Below, in pieces: positions 8,226-17,092 of a DNA stretch of 64,000 nucleotides (positions are counted from its first letter, which is position 1; each line of letters opens with the position of its first letter). The notes below the pieces were generated by a model. It saw nothing but the letters and a program-made list of their open reading frames with translations, did not search any database and was not told the origin of the DNA. The position numbers and the translations under genes are program-made. The stretch is from DASVEG01 sp035540495 (GTDB taxonomy: Bacteria; Actinomycetota; Acidimicrobiia; Acidimicrobiales; CADCTF01), in assembly GCA_035540495.1 (NCBI GenBank), contig DATLGL010000045.1:11756-75755 (forward strand). The letters run 5' to 3'.

Positions 8226-8899
8226 ACGTTCGCCACTGCAGCGGCCGTCAGGAACGAGCGGAGCAGCACCGCTCCGTCGGCTGAACCGAGGAGCGCGTCG
8301 TAAGCGCGTTCCGGGTGAGGCATGAGCCCAACGACGTTGCGGCCCTCGTTGCATATGCCGGCGATGTCGCCCATCGACCCGTTCGGGTTGTCGACGTAAC
8401 GGACGACGATCCGGTCGTCGTCACGCAGCTGCTCGAGCGTGCGGTCGTCGCAGGTGTAGTTGCCCTCGAAATGGTTGATCGGCACGCGCAGCACCTGCCC
8501 CTTGTGTGCCTCTCCGGTCAACGCCGAGTCGGTCGTGACGACCTCGAGGTCGACGTCCTTGCACAGGAACTTCAGGCCGGCGTTCTTCTGCAAAGCACCG
8601 GGCAGGAGACCGGCCTCGGTGAGCACTTGGAAGCCGTTGCAGATCCCGATGACAGGACCGCCGGCACGCGCGAATTCGGTGACCGCGGCCATCACAGGAG
8701 AGAACCGCGCGATGGCCCCCGGCCGGAGGTAGTCGCCGTGGGCGAATCCGCCCGGAACGATGATCCCGTCGAAGCCGGTGACGGATGCCTCGCGGTGCCA
8801 TACGAGATCGGCGTTCCCGCCGAGCGCCGTGATCGCCTCGACCGCGTCGTGCTCGCAGTTCGAGCCGGGGAAGACGACGACGCCGATGCGCCCGGCCAT
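8222..8899 (-). CDS. purQ: FGAM synthase glutaminase subunit PurQ
   Basis: 225 residues. Class I glutamine amidotransferase that feeds ammonia to PurL. The nucleophile is Cys87 in GICNGFQVL, and the His-Glu pair is in LMPHPERAYD near the C-terminus. The family N-terminus RIGVVVFPGSNCEHD fixes the ATG at 8899; an in-frame extension upstream lies inside purS and is not conserved. Its ATG overlaps the purS TGA by one base (TGATG). It is the last gene of the eight-gene purA operon. Confidence 0.95.
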   Translation of the reverse strand: MAGRIGVVVFPGSNCEHDAVEAITALGGNADLVWHREASVTGFDGIIVPGGFAHGDYLRPGAIARFSPVMAAVTEFARAGGPVIGICNGFQVLTEAGLLPGALQKNAGLKFLCKDVDLEVVTTDSALTGEAHKGQVLRVPINHFEGNYTCDDRTLEQLRDDDRIVVRYVDNPNGSMGDIAGICNEGRNVVGLMPHPERAYDALLGSADGAVLLRSFLTAAAVANV

Positions 8900-9150
8900 C
8901 AGCCCACCATCTCCACGGCGAAGTCCTCGATCACCGGGTTGGTGAGGAAGCGCTTGCACATCTCCTCGATCTCGCCCCGGGCAGCAGCTTCGTCTGGAGC
9001 CTCGATCGTGAAGCGGATCGACTTGCCCACGTGCACACCCGAGATGCCGTCGAACCCGAGAGCCGGCAGCGCCCGCTCGATCGTGGCTCCCGCGGGGTCG
9101 GCGATGCCTTCGCGGTGCGTCACCTCGACCCTGACCTTGAACTGCGGCAC
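8899..9150 (-). CDS. purS: FGAM synthase subunit PurS
   Basis: 83 residues, the normal size. PurS bridges PurL and PurQ in the ammonia-channelling complex. It begins at the GTG at 9150 (PQFKVRVEVTHREGIADPAG), and the family motif GVHVGKSIRFTIE and the C-terminal NPVIEDFAVEMV are present. The start overlaps the purC stop (TAGTG) and the stop overlaps the purQ start (TGATG), so expression of the three genes should be coupled. Confidence 0.93.
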   Translation of the reverse strand: MPQFKVRVEVTHREGIADPAGATIERALPALGFDGISGVHVGKSIRFTIEAPDEAAARGEIEEMCKRFLTNPVIEDFAVEMVG

Positions 9151-10031
9151 TACTGGGGACCTCCGTACCAGTCGTCGAACGCCAGTCCGGTGATGCGTTC
9201 GTAAGCGGTGATGTAGCGCTCCCGCGACTGCTCGATGACCTCGGCAGGCAGCGGTGGCGGGGGCGGCGTCTTGTCCCACCCCGTCGCCTCCAGCCAGTCG
9301 CGCACGGGCTGCTTGTCGAACGACGGCGGCGTGCGTCCGGTCACGTACTGATCGGCCGGCCAGAAGCGGGACGAGTCGGGGGTCAGCACCTCGTCGCAGA
9401 TCGCGAGCTTGCCGTCGATGAAGCCGAGCTCGAACTTCGTGTCGGCGATGATGATGCCCCGTTGCTCGGCCCACGTGCGCCCCGCCTCGTACGCGGCCAG
9501 TGAGATCTCACGAGCGGCCTTGGCCGTGTCGTCGCCGAGGATCTCGCACGCCTCGTCGAAGGAGATGTTCACGTCGTGGCCGTCGTTGATCTTCGTCGCC
9601 GGCGTGAACACCGGCTCCGGCAATTGGGCCGACTCCTCGAGCCCGGTCGGGAGCGGCTGGCCGTGCATGGTGCCGCTCGCCTTGTACTCCTTCCACGCCG
9701 TGCCCGACAGGTAGCCGCGCACGATGCATTCGACGGTGAGCATCTCGGCCTTGCGGACGACCATGCCTCGACCTGCGACACCCTCGATCTCCGCGGCATC
9801 CGCCGGGAACTCGGCCGGGTCGACGGTGACGAGGTGGCTCGGGGCGACGTGCGACAGGTGGTCGAGCCAGAAGGCGGTCATGCCGGTGAGGACGCGCCCC
9901 TTGTCGGGGACGGGCTCCTCCATCACGACGTCGAACGCGGACAAGCGGTCGGTCGCGACGAACAGGAACGTGTCGTCGTCGATGGCGTAGATGTCGCGAA
10001 CCTTGCCGGAGTACACGTGGGTGAGGCTCAC
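9150..10031 (-). CDS. purC: SAICAR synthase
   Basis: 293 residues, the long form common in actinobacteria and fungi. PurC joins CAIR and aspartate with ATP to give SAICAR. The N-terminal GKVRDIYAIDDD, the signature VATDRLSAFDVVM near residue 30, IADTKFELGF and SFDKQPVRDWL are family landmarks. The start is a GTG at 10031 that overlaps the purB TGA (GTGA). No truncation is seen. Confidence 0.95.
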   Translation of the reverse strand: MSLTHVYSGKVRDIYAIDDDTFLFVATDRLSAFDVVMEEPVPDKGRVLTGMTAFWLDHLSHVAPSHLVTVDPAEFPADAAEIEGVAGRGMVVRKAEMLTVECIVRGYLSGTAWKEYKASGTMHGQPLPTGLEESAQLPEPVFTPATKINDGHDVNISFDEACEILGDDTAKAAREISLAAYEAGRTWAEQRGIIIADTKFELGFIDGKLAICDEVLTPDSSRFWPADQYVTGRTPPSFDKQPVRDWLEATGWDKTPPPPPLPAEVIEQSRERYITAYERITGLAFDDWYGGPQ

Positions 10032-11449
10032 AAGATCGCTCCCGGGGTGTAGGTGGCGGCCTGAGGGTGTTCGTCGACGATCGCCCGCACACGGGCGGCG
10101 ACGGCGTCGACCTGCCGCTCGGCCGCGCCGACGAAGGTGATCGGCTCGCCGAGCAGCGCGTCGATCTCGACGCGGCTCAGCGGCACGCGCTCGTCGTTCG
10201 CCAGTCGGTCGAGCAGCGGGTTCTCGTTCACGCCACGTCGCAGCTCGAGCGCGCTCGCGATGGCGTGCTCCTTGATGATCTCGTGGCCCTGCTCGCGCCC
10301 GACGCCGGCCTTGACGAGGCCCATGAGGATCTTCGTGGTGCCGAGGAAGGGCAGGTAACGATCGAGCTCACGCTGGACGACCGCCGGGAACGCGCCGAAC
10401 TCGGCGAGCACGGTGAGGAAGGTCTCGACGAGCCCGTCGTAGGCGTAGAACGCGCCCGGTAGCGCGACGCGGCGGACGACGGAGTCGGAGACGTCGCCCT
10501 CGTTCCACTGATCGCCGGTGAGCTCGCTCACCATCGACAGGTGCCCGCGGAGCACGACGGCAAGGCCGTTGATGCGCTCGGTCGAGCGAGTGTTCATCTT
10601 GTGGGGCATCGCGGACGAGCCGACCTGCCCCTCCTTGAAGCCCTCGGTGACGAGGTCCAGCCCCGCCATCAACCGGATCGTCTTCGACAGGTTCGCCGGT
10701 GCCGACGCCGCCTGCACCAGTGCGCTGACGACGTCGAAGTCGAGCGATCGTGCGTACACCTGCCCCACCGAGGTGAACGTGCGATGGAACCCGAGGTGGC
10801 GGGCAACGGCGGCTTCCAACGCGTCGACCTTCGACTCGTCGCCGTCGAGAAGGTCGAGCATGTCCTGCTGCGTGCCGACGGGCCCCTTCATCCCTCGGAG
10901 CGGGTAGCGCTCGAGAAGGTCCGCGATCCGTTCGTAGGCGATGAGGAGCTCCTCGGCCGCAGTGGCGAATCGCTTCCCGAGCGTCGTTGCCTGCGCGGGC
11001 ACGTTGTGTGAGCGACCGGTCATGACGAGCGAACGGTGCTCGACCGCGAGCTGCGACAGCTTGGCGAGCATCGCGACCACCCGGTCGCGCACAAGGCCGA
11101 GCGCGCTGACGATCTGCAGCTGCTCGACGTTCTCGGTGAGGTCGCGCGACGTCATCCCCTTGTGGATGTGCTCGTGTCCCGCGAGGGCGCAGAACTCCTC
11201 GATGCGGGCCTTCACGTCGTGACGCGTCACCCGCTCGCGAGCATCGATCGACCCGAGGTCCACCTTCTCGACGACCGCCTCGTAGTCGTCGATGACGCCG
11301 TCCGGTATGTCGATGCCGAGCTCGCGTTGGGCTCGCAGCACCGCCAGCCAGAGCCGGCGCTCGAGGACGATCTTCGACTCGGCCGACCAGATGTCGACCA
11401 TCGCCTGTGACGCGTAGCGCTGAGCGAGCACGTCGGGGACGTTGGTCAC
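10028..11449 (-). CDS. purB: Adenylosuccinate lyase
   Basis: 473 residues. It releases fumarate from SAICAR and from adenylosuccinate, so it serves both the late IMP branch and AMP synthesis, both represented in this operon. The fumarase-superfamily signature GSSAMPHKMN is at about residue 280, with the catalytic-His region GRSHNVPAQATTLGKR and TSRDLTENVEQ upstream. The GTG start overlaps the purE TGA by four bases. Confidence 0.95.
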   Translation of the reverse strand: MTNVPDVLAQRYASQAMVDIWSAESKIVLERRLWLAVLRAQRELGIDIPDGVIDDYEAVVEKVDLGSIDARERVTRHDVKARIEEFCALAGHEHIHKGMTSRDLTENVEQLQIVSALGLVRDRVVAMLAKLSQLAVEHRSLVMTGRSHNVPAQATTLGKRFATAAEELLIAYERIADLLERYPLRGMKGPVGTQQDMLDLLDGDESKVDALEAAVARHLGFHRTFTSVGQVYARSLDFDVVSALVQAASAPANLSKTIRLMAGLDLVTEGFKEGQVGSSAMPHKMNTRSTERINGLAVVLRGHLSMVSELTGDQWNEGDVSDSVVRRVALPGAFYAYDGLVETFLTVLAEFGAFPAVVQRELDRYLPFLGTTKILMGLVKAGVGREQGHEIIKEHAIASALELRRGVNENPLLDRLANDERVPLSRVEIDALLGEPITFVGAAERQVDAVAARVRAIVDEHPQAATYTPGAIL

Positions 11450-11973
11450 GACCCGCTCCCCTCGCGCCGCCCCCCGGTACGCCGGACCTCCTCGTCGACG
11501 CCCCGCACCCGTTCCTCCTCACGCTCCCGCAGCGCGTCGAGACGGTCGGCCAGCGCGGCGTCGTTCGTCGAGAGGATCCGCGCGGCGAGGAGGCCCGCGT
11601 TGCGGGCGCCGTTCACCGCGACCGTCGCGACCGGGACGCCCTTCGGCATCTGCACGATCGACAGGAGCGAGTCGAGCCCCTGCAGCGGCGTGATGTCGAC
11701 GGGCACGCCGATGACCGGCAACGACGTCGCCGCGGCGAGCATGCCGGGCAGGTGGGCGGCGCCGCCGGCGCCGGCGATGATCACCTTGAACCCGAGGGTT
11801 CGCGCGTCACGGCCGAACTCGAGCATCGCCCACGGCGTGCGATGGGCAGACAGGACCCGCACCTCGTGCGGGACCTCGAGCTCGGTGAGCGCCGCGATCG
11901 CGTCGCCCATGACCTTCAGGTCGGAGTCGCTGCCCATGGCCACCGCGACGAGCGGCGCCCGTCGGTCGCTCAT
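11446..11973 (-). CDS. purE: N5-carboxyaminoimidazole ribonucleotide mutase
   Basis: 175 residues. PurE moves the carboxyl group from N5-CAIR to CAIR, the step after PurK. The class I motifs GSDSDLKVM near the N-terminus and VLSAHRTP are present, as is GGAAHLPGMLAA. The C-terminal 25 residues are a charged Arg/Glu tail beyond the fold. The ATG at 11973 overlaps the purK TGA (ATGA); the longer in-frame extension upstream reads through purK and is rejected. Confidence 0.95.
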   Translation of the reverse strand: MSDRRAPLVAVAMGSDSDLKVMGDAIAALTELEVPHEVRVLSAHRTPWAMLEFGRDARTLGFKVIIAGAGGAAHLPGMLAAATSLPVIGVPVDITPLQGLDSLLSIVQMPKGVPVATVAVNGARNAGLLAARILSTNDAALADRLDALREREEERVRGVDEEVRRTGGRREGSGS

Positions 11974-13097
11974 CGCTCGTCTCCGGGGCGGTCGGTTCCG
12001 AGGGCGGCGGCGGCGCCCCATGCACGGGCGTGCGCCTCGTCGAGTGTGTCGGCGATCGCGTTGACGTGGCCGAGCTTGCGCCCGGGGCGCGGCGATTTGC
12101 CGTAGAGGTGCAGGTGCACATCGCCGCCGAGCGCATCGGCCGCCCGCGCACGCGGGTCGCTTCCGTCGGCCGGGCCGAACACGTTCACCATCGCCGCGGC
12201 GGGAGCTCGCAGGGCAGGCGACCCGAGCGGCCAGCCCAACACCGCGCGGAGGTGGTTCTCGAACTGCGAGGTGGCACTGGCCTCCATCGTGATGTGGCCG
12301 CTGTTGTGCGGCCTCGGCGCCACCTCGTTCACCAGCACCCGACCGTCGACCACGAAGAGCTCGATCGCGAGCACACCGACCGCGCCGACCACTGCGGCGA
12401 CGTCGAGGGCCAGTGCCTCGGCCTCGTCGCGGACCGAAGGGCTCACGCGTGCAGGAACGGTGACCTCTCGGCACACCCCGTCGTGCTGCACGGTGCTGAC
12501 GACGGGGTAGTTGACGCGCTCACCGTCGCGCCCGGTCACCACCACGACGGCGAGCTCGTGGTCGATGGCGAGGAGCTCCTCGGCGACCCACGGGACGTCC
12601 AGCGGCGCGCCATCGGTGAGCAGCCGCCGGGCTGCGTCGGCGCCGTCGACGATGTGGACGCCCTTGCCGTCGTAGCCGCCGGTCGCCGGCTTGAGCACGA
12701 TCGGCCATCCCACGTCGTCGCCGAACGCGACAGCCTCGAGCGAGTCGCGGACGATCGTGAACCGCGGGACCGGCAGACCCTTGTCGTGCAGGTGCTGCCG
12801 CTGGTGGGCTTTGTCGGAGAACCGAAGCGCGCCGGTCGACGGGAAGATCGCAAGGCCGAGACCCTCGAGTCGCGCGAGCTCGTCGAGATCGAGTCGCTCG
12901 TGGTCGAAGGTGAGGACGTCGACGCTTCGGGCGAACGCTTCGAGGTCGCGCTCGTCAGTGACCGCCGACAGCGGCACGCACGGCTCCTCGCCCTCGTAGG
13001 CGTAGACGGCGAGCTCGACGCCGAGCGCGCTGGCGGACTCCCCCATCATCCTGGCGAGTTGGCCTGCGCCGATGACCCCGACGCGCGGTGCACTCAT
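11970..13097 (-). CDS. purK: N5-carboxyaminoimidazole ribonucleotide synthase
   Basis: 375 residues, ATP-grasp fold. PurK carboxylates AIR on N5 using ATP and bicarbonate. The N-terminal GVIGAGQLARMMGESASALG and the substrate-loop and ATP-grasp motifs (KPATGGYDGKGV, EVAPRPHNSGHITMEA) are clear. The start is the ATG at 13097, overlapping the purD TGA. purK and purE are adjacent, as in most bacteria. Confidence 0.95.
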   Translation of the reverse strand: MSAPRVGVIGAGQLARMMGESASALGVELAVYAYEGEEPCVPLSAVTDERDLEAFARSVDVLTFDHERLDLDELARLEGLGLAIFPSTGALRFSDKAHQRQHLHDKGLPVPRFTIVRDSLEAVAFGDDVGWPIVLKPATGGYDGKGVHIVDGADAARRLLTDGAPLDVPWVAEELLAIDHELAVVVVTGRDGERVNYPVVSTVQHDGVCREVTVPARVSPSVRDEAEALALDVAAVVGAVGVLAIELFVVDGRVLVNEVAPRPHNSGHITMEASATSQFENHLRAVLGWPLGSPALRAPAAAMVNVFGPADGSDPRARAADALGGDVHLHLYGKSPRPGRKLGHVNAIADTLDEAHARAWGAAAALGTDRPGDER

Positions 13098-14254
13098 GAC
13101 TTCGACTCTGCTTCCGCGACGTCGGTGCGGTAGTGCATGCCGTCCCACGAGATGAGCCCCGCTGCTTCGTACGCGAGGGAGCGGGCGGCTCCGACCTCGG
13201 GCCCCTGCGCAACGACGTTGAGCACGCGCCCGCCGTCGGTGCGCACCACACCGTCGGCGTCTTCGTTCACCGCCAGCCGGAGCACCCGCACGCCGTCGAG
13301 CGCCTCTGCGTCGTCGATCCCCTCGATGACGTCGCCCTTGCGCACGTCGTTCGGGTAGCCCTCCGCAGCCAACGCGAGACAGACGTAGGCATCGTCGGTG
13401 AACTCGGGTGTCGACTGGAGGTCGCCGCTCGCCGCCTCGTAGAGGAACGACGCGAGGTCGGAAGCGAACCGCGGCAACACGACCTGTGCCTCCGGATCAC
13501 CGAAGCGCACGTTGTACTCGACGACCTTCGGACCGTCGGGTGTGAGCATGAGCCCGGCGTACAGGCACCCGCGGTAGTCGATGCCTCGTTCGCGCAACGC
13601 GTCGAGCGTCGGCTGCACGATCGACTTCGCGATCGCCTCGCCATCGACGTCGACCACCGGGCAGAACGAGCCCATGCCGCCGGTCATCGGCCCCACGTCG
13701 CCGGTGCCGACCCGCTTGTAGTCGCGAGCCGGCGCCAGCGGAACGGCTCGCTTGCCGTCGCACACGCACAGCAACGACAGCTCCGGCCCGGTCATCTGCT
13801 CCTCGATCACGACCGATCCGTGCTGCAGTTTGGCGCGGACGTCGGCGACGGCTTCGTCGATCGACGAGGTGACGAGCACGCCCTTGCCCGCTGCGAGGTA
13901 GTCGGTCTTGATGACGTAGCCGCCGGGCAGGTCGTGCAGGAACGCGACGGCCTCGTCGACCGAGTCCGGTGCGAACGACGCGTGCCGTGCCGTCGGCACA
14001 CCCGCGTCGACGAGGACCTCCTTCATCCACCTCTTCGACGACTCCAGCCGAGCGCCATCGATGCCTGGCCCGAACACGACCTTCCCGTCGGCGCGCAGTT
14101 CGTCGGCCAGCCCTTGCGACAGAGGCGCTTCAGGACCGATGACGACGAGGTCGGCCGCCGACACGTCGTCGACGACCTCCGCCGTGCGCGCCAGGACGTA
14201 GCGCAACGTCAGCTCGCGGCCGCCGTTGCCGACGACGTGGACCCGCAGCGTCAC
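13094..14254 (-). CDS. purD: Phosphoribosylamine-glycine ligase with a shortened N-domain
   Basis: 386 residues against the usual 415-430. PurD makes GAR from phosphoribosylamine, glycine and ATP. The start GTG at 14254 overlaps the purA TGA and gives the expected VHVVGNGGREL beginning. Soon after, the chain jumps from the first helix to DLVVIGPEAPLSQGLADELRADG. About 35 residues that normally lie between, including the conserved PGNAG loop, are missing, and the usual GGREHA has become GGRELT. The ATP-grasp core (KTDYLAAGKGVLV, GPMTGGMGSFCP, NVRFGDPEAQVVLPR) is intact. It therefore looks functional but compact; no other purD is in the window. Confidence 0.9.
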   Translation of the reverse strand: MTLRVHVVGNGGRELTLRYVLARTAEVVDDVSAADLVVIGPEAPLSQGLADELRADGKVVFGPGIDGARLESSKRWMKEVLVDAGVPTARHASFAPDSVDEAVAFLHDLPGGYVIKTDYLAAGKGVLVTSSIDEAVADVRAKLQHGSVVIEEQMTGPELSLLCVCDGKRAVPLAPARDYKRVGTGDVGPMTGGMGSFCPVVDVDGEAIAKSIVQPTLDALRERGIDYRGCLYAGLMLTPDGPKVVEYNVRFGDPEAQVVLPRFASDLASFLYEAASGDLQSTPEFTDDAYVCLALAAEGYPNDVRKGDVIEGIDDAEALDGVRVLRLAVNEDADGVVRTDGGRVLNVVAQGPEVGAARSLAYEAAGLISWDGMHYRTDVAEAESKS

Positions 14255-15549
14255 GAGCGGGCGAGCTCGGGCGAGTCGAGCTTCACGTACTGATCGCGGC
14301 CGGGGCCGACGCCGACGAGGTCGATGCGCACCCCCGACTGCTCGGCGCAGAACTCGACGTAGTCGCGCGCCGCCTTCGGCAGCTGGTGGGGCAACGTCAT
14401 CTCGGAGGTGTCGGTCTGCCAACCGGGCAGCTCCTCGTAGATCGGCACCGCGTTGTGGAGGTCGGTCTGGTGGTACGGCAGCCGGTCGTGGCGGACGCCG
14501 TCGATCTCGTACGCGACACACACCTTCACGGTCTCGAGCGGGTCGAGGATGTCGAGCTTCCAGAGGGCGAGCTCGTCCAAGGAGTTCAACCGGACGGCGT
14601 GGCGCATCATCACCGCGTCGAACCAGCCGACGCGGCGGCGGCGCTTCGTGTTCGTGCCGTACTCGCCGCCGCGGTCGACGATGTCGTCGGCGATCGCGCC
14701 GTCGAGCTCGGTCGGGAACGGGCCGGCGCCGACGCGCGTCAGGTACGCCTTGCCGACCCCGAGCACCCGATCGATGTGGCGGGGACCCACGCCAGCACCG
14801 GTGCACGCGCCGCCGGCGACCGGGTTCGACGACGTCACGAACGGATACGTGCCGTGATCCAGGTCGAGGAACGTCGCCTGCGCACCCTCGAACAGCACGT
14901 GCTGCCCGGCCTCCAGCGCCTCGTGGACGAGGTTCACCGTGTCCGCGATGTAGGGCCGGATGCGGGGCAGGTACTCGTCGAGGTACCGCGACGCGATCTC
15001 GTCAGCCTTCACCGGCAGACGGTTGAAGATCTTGGCCAGCGTGCCGTTCTTCTCCTTGAGGACGACCTCGAGCTTCTCGCGGAAGATCTTCGGGTCGAGG
15101 AGGTCTTGCACGCGCAGGCCGACCCGGTTCGCCTTGTCGGCGTAGGTCGGCCCGATGCCGGACTTCGTGGTGCCCAGCTTGTTCTTCCCGAGGCGACGCT
15201 CGGTGAGGGCGTCGATCTCCTTGTGGTACGGCATGATCAGGTGGGCGTTGCCGCTCACCTTGAGGTTCGCCGTCTGCACCCCCTTCGACTCGAGCTTGTC
15301 GAGCTCGGCGATGAGCGTGGCGAGGTCGACGACGACGCCGTTGCCGATGACCGGCGTGATGTGCGGATAGAGCACGCCGCTCGGCACGAGCTGCAAGGCG
15401 AACGTCTCACCGTCGACCACCAGCGTGTGGCCGGCGTTGTGGCCGCCCTGGTAGCGGACCACCATCGACATCTCCTTGGCGAGGAGGTCGGTGAGCTTGC
15501 CCTTGCCCTCGTCGCCCCACTGGGTGCCGACTACAACCGTCCCGGGCAC
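14251..15549 (-). CDS. purA: Adenylosuccinate synthetase
   Basis: 432 residues. PurA uses GTP and aspartate to turn IMP into adenylosuccinate, the first step to AMP. The GTP loop QWGDEGKGK is at residues 9-17, the GGHNAGHT motif follows, and GTTKSGIGPTYADK is at about residue 125. Unlike the downstream operon genes it has a clear Shine-Dalgarno (GGGAG about 9 nt before the GTG at 15549) and a possible -10 TAAGCT at 15586-15591, so the operon probably has a leadered promoter here. It leads a run of eight overlapping genes, an unusual position for purA. Confidence 0.95.
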   Translation of the reverse strand: MPGTVVVGTQWGDEGKGKLTDLLAKEMSMVVRYQGGHNAGHTLVVDGETFALQLVPSGVLYPHITPVIGNGVVVDLATLIAELDKLESKGVQTANLKVSGNAHLIMPYHKEIDALTERRLGKNKLGTTKSGIGPTYADKANRVGLRVQDLLDPKIFREKLEVVLKEKNGTLAKIFNRLPVKADEIASRYLDEYLPRIRPYIADTVNLVHEALEAGQHVLFEGAQATFLDLDHGTYPFVTSSNPVAGGACTGAGVGPRHIDRVLGVGKAYLTRVGAGPFPTELDGAIADDIVDRGGEYGTNTKRRRRVGWFDAVMMRHAVRLNSLDELALWKLDILDPLETVKVCVAYEIDGVRHDRLPYHQTDLHNAVPIYEELPGWQTDTSEMTLPHQLPKAARDYVEFCAEQSGVRIDLVGVGPGRDQYVKLDSPELARS

Positions 15550-15588
15550 TGAGATCTCCCTCGTTCGGTGCGGGATTAAGGCTGCAGC

Positions 15589-15771
15589 TTATCCGTCGTC
15601 GGTGGTGGCCTCGGCGGAAGTTTCGGACGCGCCGTCGGTCGGTTCCGCCTCCTCGGCCTTCTTGCGCGCCTGGCGGGTGAGGATCAGGAGGACGATCACC
15701 GGAAGGACCAGGAACAGCGCCTCGTCCCAGCTGAAGCCGCCGGAGTGAGCGAGAAGAGCGTGGTCGGTCAT
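15589..15771 (-). CDS. Small single-pass membrane protein
   Basis: 60 residues from the ATG at 15771. One transmembrane helix (ALFLVLPVIVLLILT, about residues 19-34) follows a short outside segment; the remaining 25 residues are acidic and Ser/Thr-rich and presumably cytosolic. It starts 4 nt after the stop of the 438-aa membrane protein upstream, so it is the third gene of that set. No function is recognised. Confidence 0.7.
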   Translation of the reverse strand: MTDHALLAHSGGFSWDEALFLVLPVIVLLILTRQARKKAEEAEPTDGASETSAEATTDDG

Positions 15772-15775
15772 GGCG

Positions 15776-17092
15776 TCATCCGCCCAGCAGGAGGACGAGC
15801 CCGGCAACCGTGAAGAGCACCATCACGACGAGCAGAGGGTACTGCGACCTCGTCGACTGCTTGCCCGGGAAGAGCGCCAGCGCACGGTCGTGAGCGAGCA
15901 CGACTCCGGCGACGTGACCGAGCACGATCGACGCCACCTGGATCCAGGAGATGGTGCGGGGTGACGCGACCATGAAGTCGATGCGGTTGCCGGCGGTGCC
16001 GAAGACGTTCCACCCGCGGCCGAACGGGTCGGACAGCAGGGCCCAGAACGCCTGCCCCTCGAAGAGCAGCAACGAGACGTAGTGGGCGACCGCGTAGGCG
16101 AAGGCGATCGGCACCAGGGAGTGGACGAAGGCGTCGGCGAGCCGCATCGTGCCGCCGGCCTTGCCCGCGGTGAGCCCGTCGGCGATCCTCATCGAGCCGA
16201 GGTAGAGGGCAGCGACGACGAGGATCGCTGCTGTTAGTCCTGCGGTGGCCGCTGCGGTCGACGCGACACCGTCGAGGTCGCCCGTGAGGTCGGACCACCA
16301 GGTCGCGCGGGTGATGCCGTCGAACGCCGTCGAGCCGAGGGCGACGATGACCAGCGCGACCGTCCCCGGCAGCGGACGGAGCTGCGCGAGGCCGGTGAGA
16401 GGCCAGCGGAGGCGGACGTTGCCCCTGCGGTCGGCACCGATGGGCGCCATCGCGCCGAGGAGGCCGAACCACGCCCGGAACGGGTTGCCCTCGCGCACGA
16501 AGCGCTGGCCGAGAACGAAGGCGCCGACCAGCACGACGGCCGTGAGCAGGAGCATGCCCACCCCGAGCACGCGCGGTCGCGAGCCCTCGTCGTAGACGAG
16601 CTCGAGCCAGACGAAGGCGAACAGCCCGACGGCGGCCGGCCACAGGCCGAACCGGGTGGCGCCGCCGTCAGCGTCGTCGCGTGTGGCGCCGGCTCCGGCG
16701 CCCGAGGCCAACGTCTCGTACGGATCGAGCAGCGCGTACAGGTCGCCGACGAGCGCGCAGATGATCGTCAACCCGACCCAGAACGTGACGTAGATCGTGA
16801 TCGGCGCGAGGTTCTCGAGCGGTCGGTCGACGCCGAAGAGGGCTGCGGCGAGCAGGAGGACGAAGAACGCGAGGCCGAAGGCACGGGTGGCGGCGAGTGT
16901 CGCTCGGCTCGCAGGCGACCCCCCCTTCGCCAGCAGCGGCCCCGGCCGAGCCTTCTCCAAGCGCTCGTTGCGCCAGAAGACCGCAAGGCCGGCGAAGCTG
17001 ATGAGGAGAACTGCTGCTGCGCCGTAACCGACCATCCATGTAGGAACCGGGAGGTCGGTGCGGCCGCCGACGCCGTGCGCCAGCAGGTTCAC
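15776..17092 (-). CDS. Polytopic membrane protein, function unknown
   Basis: 438 residues with about ten hydrophobic segments, for example YGAAAVLLISFAGLAVFW near residue 30 and FGLAFFVLLLAAALFGV near 75. A conserved-looking loop, GDLYALLDPYETLA, follows the third segment. Similar actinobacterial membrane proteins exist, some carrying the database name fenitrothion hydrolase; I know of no sequence basis for that activity here. The GTG start overlaps the stop of the upstream cupredoxin-like lipoprotein (GTGA), and a 60-aa membrane protein follows after 4 nt. The pairing with a copper- or iron-type periplasmic domain suggests a membrane redox or metal role, which is inference. Confidence 0.8.
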   Translation of the reverse strand: MNLLAHGVGGRTDLPVPTWMVGYGAAAVLLISFAGLAVFWRNERLEKARPGPLLAKGGSPASRATLAATRAFGLAFFVLLLAAALFGVDRPLENLAPITIYVTFWVGLTIICALVGDLYALLDPYETLASGAGAGATRDDADGGATRFGLWPAAVGLFAFVWLELVYDEGSRPRVLGVGMLLLTAVVLVGAFVLGQRFVREGNPFRAWFGLLGAMAPIGADRRGNVRLRWPLTGLAQLRPLPGTVALVIVALGSTAFDGITRATWWSDLTGDLDGVASTAAATAGLTAAILVVAALYLGSMRIADGLTAGKAGGTMRLADAFVHSLVPIAFAYAVAHYVSLLLFEGQAFWALLSDPFGRGWNVFGTAGNRIDFMVASPRTISWIQVASIVLGHVAGVVLAHDRALALFPGKQSTRSQYPLLVVMVLFTVAGLVLLLGG

